In this document: piece by piece, positions 6,601-12,686 of the stretch
Layout of the letters: each line of letters opens with the position of its first letter
Position numbering within the stretch: the stretch's first letter is position 1
Assembly (NCBI GenBank): GCA_023435825.1
Contig: JAEZMB010000087.1
Location: 1 to 12,686 of the forward strand
Source: Pseudomonadota bacterium
GTDB lineage: Bacteria > Desulfobacterota > Desulfovibrionia > Desulfovibrionales > Desulfovibrionaceae
Length of the DNA stretch: 12,686 nt
Direction of reading: 5' to 3'
The notes under the pieces: generated by a model
Told to the model about the DNA's origin: nothing
Seen by the model: only the letters and a program-made list of their open reading frames with translations
The model's database searches: none
Translations under genes and position numbers: made by a program

Positions 6601-8795
6601 ACCCCGCCCAGCTTGAGGCCGTCAGCACCACCGAAGGGCCGGTCCTGGTCATCGCCGGCGCCGGCAGCGGCAAGACCCGCACCGTCGTCTACCGTCTGGC
6701 CCATCTGGTGCTCAAGGGCGTGGAGCCGGCCTCCATCCTGCTTTTGACCTTCACCCGCAAGGCCGCCCAGGAGATGCTCACCCGGGCCGGACTGCTTTTG
6801 GCCCTCGGGGCCCAGGGCATCTCGGGCGTGGCCGGCGGCACCTTCCACGCCTTCGCCTTTGCTGCGCTGCGCCGCTACAGCGAGGCCGCCGGCTTCCCTT
6901 CGGGCTTCACCTGTCTCGACGCCGCCGACTGCGAGGACATCCTCGGCCAGTGCAAGGACAAGCTCGGCCTGGGCAAGGGCGACCGGTCGTTTCCCCGCAA
7001 ATCAGCCATCCTGGGCCTGCTCTCCAAGGCCCGCAACAAGGAACTGGAAGTCGGGGACGTCATCGCCCGGGAAGCCTTCCACCTGCTGCCCTACGCCGAG
7101 GCCATCACCAGCCTTGGCCAGGCCTACGGCGCGTTCAAGGCCGAGCACAACCTCCTCGACTACGACGACCTGCTCTTCACCCTGGAGCGGCTCCTGGCCG
7201 ATCCCGCCGGCCCCGGCGCGCTCATTCGCGCCCGCCACAGCCACGTCATGGTCGACGAATACCAGGACACCAACAAGGTCCAGGCCCGGCTCACGCGCCT
7301 TCTTGCCCCGGAAGGCGGCAACGTCATGGCCGTTGGCGACGACGCCCAGTCCATCTACGCCTTTCGCGGCGCGTCGGTGGACAACATCCTGGATTTCCCG
7401 AGCCTGTTCCCGGGCACCAGGCTCATCAAGCTCGAACGCAACTACCGCTCCACCCAGCCCATTTTGAATCTCACCAACGCCGTGCTGGCCGGAGCCGGAC
7501 GCAAGTTCGAGAAACATCTCTTCACCACCCGCGAGGACGGCCCCCAGCCCCAGTGCATGCGGCCCTTTTCCGACCTCACCCAGGCGTCCATGGTGGCGGC
7601 CAAGGTCAAGGAACTCTCGGCCACCATCCCGCTCCATGAAATCGCCGTGCTGTTTCGGGCCGGCTACCAGTCCTACGCCCTGGAAGTGGAGCTCGGCAAA
7701 GCCGGCATCCCCTTCCAGAAGTACGGCGGCCAGAAATTCTCCGAGGCCGCCCACATCAAGGACGTGCTGGCCTACCTGCGCCTGGCCCGCAACACCGCCG
7801 ACTTTCCGGCCTGGTCCCGGGTGCTGGCCTTCGTGCCGGGCATCGGCCCGAAAACGGCCACCAGGATCTTCGAGGCCATCCGGGCCGGCGACCGGGCGCT
7901 GCTCGGCAAGATGGCGGCCAAGTCGGGCGAGTTCAAGGCGCTCATCGAATTCCTCGACGCCCTGCGCGCCCTGCCGCCCTCGCCCCAGGAGCTGCTCTCC
8001 AAGGTCATCGAGGCCTATGCCCCGCTTTTGGCCGAAAAATATCCCGACGACTATCCGCGCCGCCAGGCGGGCCTCGACCAGCTCGAACAGATCGCCGCCG
8101 CCTACGCCGACCTCGACGCCTTCCTGGCCGATCTGGTCCTGGAAAACCCGGACGAGGACCGCAAAAAGGCCCGCGAGGGGCATCTGGTGCTGTCCACGGT
8201 CCACTCCTCCAAGGGCCTGGAATGGTCGGCCGTGCTCATCATCGATCTGGTGGACGAGCGTTTCCCCTCGCGCCATGCCCTGTCCCGGGCCGAGGATCTG
8301 GAAGAGGAACGCCGTCTGCTCTATGTGGCCTGCACCCGCGCCCGGGACTATCTCGGGCTTTTCGCCCCGGAGACGCTCTACCAGCGCCAGGGCGGCGGCT
8401 GCGCCCCGGCCATGCCCAGCATCTTCCTGCGCGAACTGCCCCAGGGCTTGCTCGCCGAGCGCCGCGAACGTCTGGGCGGCTCCGGCGCGGCCAGCTTTGC
8501 CTGCCCCGCGCCCTCGGCCGCCGGGGCATCCTCAACGTTTACACGCCAGCCCGTGCGCCGGGCCACCTCGGCCCCGCTCTCGGCCCGGCTGCCGGCCCGG
8601 GAGGACGCCCCGGCCCCGCGACCGGCCCCGGACCCCTCGACGCTGGGCTACTGCCATCATAAGATCTTCGGGCGCGGCAAGGTCATCGGCGTCCTGGACG
8701 ACGGCAAATACCGGGTCAATTTTCCCAATTTCGGCCCCAAGGTGATCCTGGCCGCTTTTCTGGAAATGGAGGGAGCCGCCTCGCCCGAGGCCTGA
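6579..8795 (+). CDS. UvrD/PcrA/Rep-type superfamily 1A DNA helicase
   Basis: A 738-residue ATP-dependent 3'-5' DNA helicase, with all core motifs present: Q motif LNPAQLEAV (7-15), Walker A GAGSGKT (27-33), motif Ia TFTRKAA (57-63), motif II VDEYQD (225-230), motif III GDDAQSIYAFRGA (253-265), motif IV LERNYRST (285-292), motif V TVHSSKGLEW (540-549) and motif VI EERRLLYVACTRAR (576-589). A low-complexity Ala/Pro-rich linker (about 635-685) leads to a C-terminal module FGRGKVIGVLDDGKYRVNF (697-715), like the PcrA/UvrD Tudor-like domain that contacts RNA polymerase. Length and order match UvrD/PcrA. The expected role is DNA repair, replication restart or transcription-coupled repair. The ATG at 6579 follows a weak AAAGAG and overlaps the upstream phosphohydrolase gene by 22 bases, suggesting coupled translation. 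Whether this is the main UvrD or a paralogue cannot be told here. Confidence 0.92.
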   Translation: MDFARELNPAQLEAVSTTEGPVLVIAGAGSGKTRTVVYRLAHLVLKGVEPASILLLTFTRKAAQEMLTRAGLLLALGAQGISGVAGGTFHAFAFAALRRYSEAAGFPSGFTCLDAADCEDILGQCKDKLGLGKGDRSFPRKSAILGLLSKARNKELEVGDVIAREAFHLLPYAEAITSLGQAYGAFKAEHNLLDYDDLLFTLERLLADPAGPGALIRARHSHVMVDEYQDTNKVQARLTRLLAPEGGNVMAVGDDAQSIYAFRGASVDNILDFPSLFPGTRLIKLERNYRSTQPILNLTNAVLAGAGRKFEKHLFTTREDGPQPQCMRPFSDLTQASMVAAKVKELSATIPLHEIAVLFRAGYQSYALEVELGKAGIPFQKYGGQKFSEAAHIKDVLAYLRLARNTADFPAWSRVLAFVPGIGPKTATRIFEAIRAGDRALLGKMAAKSGEFKALIEFLDALRALPPSPQELLSKVIEAYAPLLAEKYPDDYPRRQAGLDQLEQIAAAYADLDAFLADLVLENPDEDRKKAREGHLVLSTVHSSKGLEWSAVLIIDLVDERFPSRHALSRAEDLEEERRLLYVACTRARDYLGLFAPETLYQRQGGGCAPAMPSIFLRELPQGLLAERRERLGGSGAASFACPAPSAAGASSTFTRQPVRRATSAPLSARLPAREDAPAPRPAPDPSTLGYCHHKIFGRGKVIGVLDDGKYRVNFPNFGPKVILAAFLEMEGAASPEA

Positions 8796-8806
8796 CCGTC
8801 CGCCTC

Positions 8807-8909
8807 GTGTCGCGTCCGCGAGAAGCGCAGAGGGTGTTTTATAGGCAACGAGCTAAAACCACTTGGTTTTCTTAAAAAATACTAACGTATTTTTTAAGGG
8901 ACGCGACAC
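8807..8909 (+). repeat. Copy 2 of a ~102-bp repeat with inverted ends and nested hairpins
   Basis: The ends are the perfect 11-bp inverted repeats GTGTCGCGTCC (8807-8817) and GGACGCGACAC (8899-8909); allowing one mismatch they extend to 14 bp. Inside is a perfect 12-bp A/T stem with a TAAC loop (8871-8882 with 8887-8898). Before it lies a 6-bp stem AAAACC-ACTT-GGTTTT (8855-8870). It matches copy 1 (733-834) in the same orientation. It fills the space between the helicase stop (11 bases upstream) and the SpoIIE start (17 bases downstream). It could end helicase transcription or structure the SpoIIE leader. No transposase is encoded within it. Confidence 0.78.
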
Positions 8910-8926
8910 TAGCCCCCGGAGTCGCC

Positions 8927-11125
8927 GTGCGCATCCGCTGGAAGCTCTTCTGGCTGCTGGCCGCCCTGTCGCTGGTCCCGTTGATCGTCCTTCGCGTCAA
9001 CAGCCAGCTGGCCTTGTCGCGTCTGGCCGAACGCCTGTCCACCCGGGTCGGGGCGCATCTGGTGGCCGAGGCCAAGACGCGCCTGGGGCGCACCGTGGAA
9101 GACCACGCCCGGCTGCTGGCCGGCCGTCGCCAGACCCTGGCCCTGGCCGTGGCCCTTCAGGCCGACGCCGTGGGCCAGGCCTTGGCCGCCCCGCCGGACA
9201 AACGCCACGGGCCGTCTCGGGAAGCGGTCATCACCACCTCCCTGCCGGCCATGCCCATGGGCATGGGCATGGGCATAGGCCGCGCCGACCACCCCGACCA
9301 CGAAGGCTTCACCGATACGCCGGGCTATTTCCGCCTCGACCTCGATGGCCGCCCCCTGCCCCTGCCCATCGACCCCGGCCGGGTGCTCCTGCGCCTGCCG
9401 CCCGAAGCCCACCCCGAAGCCCTGTCGCCCGAAGCCGCCGCCCTGGCCGGCCTCGCCCGGCCGCTACAGCGCATCGCCGCCCTGGTCGGCCCCCTGGCCC
9501 ATTTCCAGGACACCATCCTGGCCGACGGCACGGTGGCCGTCTACCCGGCCGTGCCGGGCTGGCCCCGGCGGGCCGATCCGCTCAGCGCCCCCTGGTATCA
9601 AGCCGCCATCGCCGCCGAGGCGCCGGTCTGGAGTCCGCCCCAGGGCGAACCCGGCACCGGACGCGTGTCCGTGGTCGTGGCCGCCCCGGTGCGCCGTCCG
9701 GACGGCGGCGTCCTCGGAGCCACGGCCATCTTCACCCCGCTGTCGGACCTGCTCGCCTCGGTCAGCAGCCCCGGCCACATCGCCCCGGACATCGAAACCC
9801 TGCTCGTCCTGGCCGCGCCCGACGAAAAAGGCGCGCCGCGCCTTTTGGTCGAAGCCGGCGAGGTGGTGCGCGCCGCCCGCCACGGCGGCCACAACTGGCA
9901 GGCCTTTGTCCACCCCGCCCCGCTTTCCTCCCCCGACGACGCCACCCTGGCTGTCATGGCCCTGGACGTGGCCGCCGGGACCTCCGGCGTGGTCCGTCTG
10001 CCCTACAACGGCCGCGAGGTCCTGGCCGCCTACGCCAAAACCGGCGACAACGAGGCCCTGCTCCAGCTTGCCCCGGTGGACGACGTCCTGGCCGAGGCCG
10101 AGGCCGTGGCCAGCGACGTGGACGGCAGCATCCGCCGGCTCTACGTCGTCGGCTCGTTTATCGCCGGCGCGGTCATGCTCGCCCTGGCCTTCGTCTCCCT
10201 GGCCGCCTCCCGGGCCGTCACCCGACCCATCCTGGCGCTCACGGACATGGCCCGCCGCCTGGCCGCCCGCGACTTCACCGCCCGGGCTCCGGTCAAGGGC
10301 CACGACGAGATCGCCGAACTCGGCCGGGTCTTCAACGAACTCGCCCCCACCCTCGACGAACACGTGCGCCTGTGCGAATCCGTGGCCCTGGCCAGCGAGA
10401 TCCAACGCCGCCTACTGCCCGGCCAGCCCCCGGACATTCCGGGACTGGCCCTGGGGGCGGTATGCCGCTACTGCGACGCCACCGGCGGCGACTACTACGA
10501 CATCCTGCCCTTTGACGGCCCCAAAGCCGGTCTCGTCGGCTTGGCCGTGGGCGACGTCACCGGCCATGGCCTGGAAGCCGCCCTGCTCATGACCACCGCC
10601 CGGGCGCTGCTGCGACCGCGCGCCGCCGCCCCGGGCACGCCCGGCGAGATCCTCACCGACGTCAACCGGGAACTGGCCCGAGACACCATGGACGCCGGCC
10701 GCTTCATGACCCTGTTCTACTTGGAGATCGACCCGGCCGGCCGCCGCGCCGCCTTTGCCCGGGCCGGCCACGATCCGGCCCTGGTCCACGATCCTGCCAC
10801 CGGCCAGACCTCGGAACTTTCCTGCAAGGGCATCGTCCTTGGGGCCGTGGACGACGCCGTCTACGCCACCGGCCACGTCGCCGACCTCGCCCCGGGCGCC
10901 ATCATCCTCATCGGCTCCGACGGCCTGTGGGAAGCCCGCAACGCCGACGACGAAATGTTCGGCAAGGACCGGACCCGGGCCGTGCTGGCCAAATCCGCCC
11001 CCCACGGCCCCCAGGCCGTCTGCCAGGCCCTCATGGACGCCCTCGACGCCTTCCGGGGCGACACGCCACTGGCCGACGACGTCACCCTGCTGGCCGTCGC
11101 CCTGACCGCCAAAACCCCAACCTGA
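8927..11125 (+). CDS. Membrane SpoIIE/PP2C-type serine phosphatase with periplasmic sensor region and HAMP
   Basis: A 732-residue receptor phosphatase. Transmembrane helix 1 is at about 7-23, a periplasmic region of ~380 residues follows (probably Cache-like), helix 2 is at about 405-427, and a HAMP domain covers about 428-482. A linker with EIQRRLLPGQ (491-500), typical of RsbU-like proteins, leads to the SpoIIE domain (about 510-727). Metal-binding acidic residues are seen in GDYYD (521-525), GDVTGHG (542-548), GSDGLWE (663-669) and ADDVT (716-720). It should dephosphorylate a Ser/Thr-phosphorylated partner, classically an anti-sigma-factor antagonist, in response to an external signal. No such partner is in the window. 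The periplasmic part holds a Met/His-rich stretch (109-125). The start is GTG with GGAG 6 nt upstream. The next gene begins 14 bases after its stop. Confidence 0.9.
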   Translation: MRIRWKLFWLLAALSLVPLIVLRVNSQLALSRLAERLSTRVGAHLVAEAKTRLGRTVEDHARLLAGRRQTLALAVALQADAVGQALAAPPDKRHGPSREAVITTSLPAMPMGMGMGIGRADHPDHEGFTDTPGYFRLDLDGRPLPLPIDPGRVLLRLPPEAHPEALSPEAAALAGLARPLQRIAALVGPLAHFQDTILADGTVAVYPAVPGWPRRADPLSAPWYQAAIAAEAPVWSPPQGEPGTGRVSVVVAAPVRRPDGGVLGATAIFTPLSDLLASVSSPGHIAPDIETLLVLAAPDEKGAPRLLVEAGEVVRAARHGGHNWQAFVHPAPLSSPDDATLAVMALDVAAGTSGVVRLPYNGREVLAAYAKTGDNEALLQLAPVDDVLAEAEAVASDVDGSIRRLYVVGSFIAGAVMLALAFVSLAASRAVTRPILALTDMARRLAARDFTARAPVKGHDEIAELGRVFNELAPTLDEHVRLCESVALASEIQRRLLPGQPPDIPGLALGAVCRYCDATGGDYYDILPFDGPKAGLVGLAVGDVTGHGLEAALLMTTARALLRPRAAAPGTPGEILTDVNRELARDTMDAGRFMTLFYLEIDPAGRRAAFARAGHDPALVHDPATGQTSELSCKGIVLGAVDDAVYATGHVADLAPGAIILIGSDGLWEARNADDEMFGKDRTRAVLAKSAPHGPQAVCQALMDALDAFRGDTPLADDVTLLAVALTAKTPT

Positions 11126-11139
11126 CCAAGGAAACCGCC

Positions 11140-11316
11140 ATGCTCGTCAACGAAAACGACGCCAAGTTCAAGTTCTGCCCCCTGCTCAAGACCCACGACG
11201 ACAAGATGAAATTCTGCCAGGGGAGCATGTGCATGATGTGGCGGACCACGGGCGGCGATTCCGGCTACTGCGGCCTGGCCGGACATCCCGCCGCCGCCGC
11301 CGCGTTCGCGTCCTGA
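11140..11316 (+). CDS. 58-residue four-Cys protein
   Basis: A small soluble protein with no signal peptide. Cysteines are at 13, 26, 31 and 44 in the arrangement CPLL...CQGSMCMMWR...YCGL, followed by an Ala-rich tail. Small bacterial proteins with a similar C-x-GS-x-C-M-x-W-R and GYCGLAG pattern are known as uncharacterised proteins. The four cysteines suggest zinc or Fe-S binding (inference). AAGGA lies 7 nt before the ATG (11128-11132). It is 14 bases after the phosphatase stop, so it is very probably in the same operon and may report metal or redox state to it. The function is unknown. Confidence 0.78.
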   Translation: MLVNENDAKFKFCPLLKTHDDKMKFCQGSMCMMWRTTGGDSGYCGLAGHPAAAAAFAS

Positions 11317-11377
11317 TGCCGACTCCACTCCTGAAACGCCGTTACAGTGGGATCTATCGTATCGATATGATTTAAAT

Positions 11378-11407
11378 TTTGAAACATAACCGCCGTTACG
11401 TTTCAAA
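11378..11407. promoter_or_regulatory. Inverted repeat in an AT-rich leader, possible operator or terminator
   Basis: TTTGAAAC (11378-11385) pairs with GTTTCAAA (11400-11407). After an A/C mismatch, TAAC pairs with GTTA around a CGCC loop, making a 13-position arm. No T run follows on the plus strand, so an operator is as likely as a terminator for the 58-residue gene. A -10-like TATGAT (11366-11371) lies just upstream without a good -35. Confidence 0.4.
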
Positions 11408-11533
11408 TGAGGCCTGTGCCATTAACGAAGCGCTGGCGTCGATAATCAGCCCCGGCTGTTGACGCCGAAGGCGTTTCTGGTAGGCTTCGGGGCCGGCTTT
11501 TGCCGAGCTCTGTACGCTTTATCGGGATATACC

Positions 11534-11962
11534 ATGCTGCGCGCGCTCATCGTCGACGACGACCCCGTGACCAAACGCTTCCTGGCGGAAATCCTCGCCC
11601 CGTTCGCGGCCTGCGAACTGGCCGCCAACGGCCGCGAGGGCCTCGACGCCTTCACCAAGGCCCTTCGCGCCGACACGCCCTACGACGTCATCTTCATCGA
11701 CGTCATGATGCCGGCCATGGACGGCCACCAGGCCCTGGAAGCCATGCGCCACCTGGAGCACGAACAGCACGTCGGCCCGGCCGACGCCGCCAAGGTCATC
11801 ATGGTCTCCGCCGCCGACGACTCCAGAAACGTCTACCGGGCCTTCTTCCAAGGCCAGGCCCTGTCGTTTCTCCCCAAACCCTTCACCAGCGACGCTGTCC
11901 TGGCCGAACTGCGCAAGTTCGACATCATCGACCACCACGCCCCCCAAAGGAGCACCGCATGA
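11534..11962 (+). CDS. Single-domain response regulator (CheY-like receiver)
   Basis: A 142-residue stand-alone receiver domain. Acidic pocket residues are Asp8-10 (IVDDDP). The phosphorylated Asp is 56, in IFIDVMMPAMDG. Ser92 (MVSAADD) and Lys115 (LPKPF) complete the active site. There is no output domain, so it should act through protein contacts. An alternative frame start (TTG 11459) would add 25 residues unlike the family, so ATG 11534 is used, with a weak GGGA 6 nt upstream. The stop overlaps the next gene's ATG as ATGA, indicating translational coupling. The SpoIIE phosphatase gene lies upstream beyond the 58-residue gene and a ~217-base leader with an inverted repeat, so it may share the pathway but could have its own promoter. 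No histidine kinase is in the window. Confidence 0.9.
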   Translation: MLRALIVDDDPVTKRFLAEILAPFAACELAANGREGLDAFTKALRADTPYDVIFIDVMMPAMDGHQALEAMRHLEHEQHVGPADAAKVIMVSAADDSRNVYRAFFQGQALSFLPKPFTSDAVLAELRKFDIIDHHAPQRSTA

Positions 11963-12686
11963 GCCAGAACCCGGAAAAACGCTTCACACCCCAGGAATTG
12001 GCCGCCTTTGACGGAACCGACGGCAAACCCACCTACCTGGCCTACAACGGCGTGGTCTACGACGTCTCCGCCAGCCGGCTGTGGAAAGCCGGCAAACACA
12101 TGAACCGCCACCACGCCGGCGGCGACATGGGCCTCGAACTCTCCCAGGCCCCCCACAACCCCGACGTCCTGGAACGCTTCCCCCGGGTCGGCCTCCTCGA
12201 CGCCCCGGCGCTTAAACCCGAGCCCGCCGCCGACCGCGTGCCGCCCTGGCTGGCCAAGTTCATGAAGCGCTTCCCCATGCTCAAGCGCCACCCCCACCCC
12301 ATGACCGTCCACTTCCCCATCGCGTTTTGCACCGCCGCCCCCCTGTGCCTGCTGCTGGCGCTGGTCACCGGCAAACAAGCCTTCGCCGCCGCCCTGCCCG
12401 TGCTGCTCGGCCTGGCCCTGGTCTTCACGCCCGTGGCCATCGTCACCGGGCTTTTCACCTGGTGGCTCAACTACGCCAGCGCCCGCGTCACCCCCATCAT
12501 GATCAAACTCGCCGCCACGCCCGTGCTGTTCCTGGCCCTGCTGTGGACGTTCATCGAAAGCGTCAAGACCCCCGACATCATGGCCGAAGCCGGCCAACAC
12601 GTCGGCTTCGTGCTGGTCGTGCTGGCGCTCATGCCCATCGTCTCCGTCATCGGCTGGTTCGGCGCGGCTTTGACCTTCCCGCCCCA
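11959..12686 (+). CDS. Cytochrome b5-like haem-binding domain fused to DUF2231 membrane domain (partial, 3' end missing)
   Basis: Open to the window edge: 242 codons seen, C-terminus absent. Residues ~8-80 resemble bacterial cytochrome b5-like haem/steroid-binding domains (PF00173): FTPQELAAFDGTDGKPTY, GVVYDVSASRLWKAGKH (31-47), HHAGGDM (51-57), and a second His in APH (64-66). His51/52 and His66 are candidate haem ligands. From ~111 a membrane part begins with HPHPMTVHFPIAF, the DUF2231 (PF09990) start pattern. Helices are at about 118-137, 143-168, 180-200 and 215-240. There is no signal peptide, so the haem domain precedes the membrane part and its side is uncertain. AAAGGAG (11945-11951) lies 7 nt before the ATG, which overlaps the regulator stop by 4 bases. 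A role in membrane electron transfer or redox sensing is inference. Confidence 0.82.
   Translation, partial: MSQNPEKRFTPQELAAFDGTDGKPTYLAYNGVVYDVSASRLWKAGKHMNRHHAGGDMGLELSQAPHNPDVLERFPRVGLLDAPALKPEPAADRVPPWLAKFMKRFPMLKRHPHPMTVHFPIAFCTAAPLCLLLALVTGKQAFAAALPVLLGLALVFTPVAIVTGLFTWWLNYASARVTPIMIKLAATPVLFLALLWTFIESVKTPDIMAEAGQHVGFVLVVLALMPIVSVIGWFGAALTFPP

Noticed and set aside
7002..8276. Long minus-strand open frame (424 residues) opposite the helicase
   Set aside because: Low-complexity shadow; the plus strand encodes all helicase motifs.
733..8909. The two repeat copies as ends of one 8-kb composite mobile element
   Set aside because: No transposase in between, no target-site duplication, and the interior holds ordinary chromosomal genes including a tRNA.
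8863..10515. Plus-strand frame of 550 residues overlapping the SpoIIE gene
   Set aside because: Pro/Arg/Gly-rich out-of-frame translation starting inside the repeat. The overlapping frame has membrane, HAMP and SpoIIE features.
11459..11533. TTG start adding 25 residues to the response regulator
   Set aside because: No ribosome site, and receiver domains begin right at the MLRALIVDDD segment.

Overview
This 12.7-kb window is bacterial and mostly GC-rich. A 60-base sample inside the SpoIIE gene is about 70% GC, while 3841-4140 is about 42%. The gene families (SpoIIE phosphatase with a HAMP domain, COG3379-type phosphohydrolase, UvrD/PcrA helicase, small Cys-rich proteins, cytochrome b5/DUF2231 membrane protein) and codon use fit a Desulfovibrio-like member of the Desulfobacterota. 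That placement is inference; no rRNA or other species marker is present.

Left part (1-1580, mainly minus strand): a secreted 85-residue Cys-rich protein with a strong terminator containing a 12-C run, a non-coding gap, a ~102-bp repeat with inverted ends, and a class I SAM-dependent methyltransferase whose stop codon touches the repeat.

Middle part (1581-4970): loosely packed, patchy and partly AT-rich. It holds a TylF-type O-methyltransferase (+) and a secreted metzincin-type zinc protease (-), separated by long gaps. It looks like acquired DNA and ends at a tRNA-Leu(UAA) gene (-) with its own terminator. No integrase or attachment-site duplication was seen.

Right part (5275-12686, all plus strand, compact and GC-rich): a COG3379 phosphohydrolase overlaps a UvrD/PcrA-type helicase by 22 bases. 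A second copy of the ~102-bp repeat follows. Then come a membrane SpoIIE/PP2C phosphatase with a periplasmic sensor region carrying a Met/His-rich stretch, a 58-residue four-Cys protein, a single-domain response regulator, and a cytochrome b5-like/DUF2231 membrane protein cut by the window edge. The last four may form a redox- or metal-responsive signalling group.

The most unusual items are the two same-orientation copies of the inverted-end repeat, the Met/His-rich insert in the SpoIIE sensor, and the signalling/haem gene cluster. No CRISPR array, complete insertion sequence or phage gene was found.
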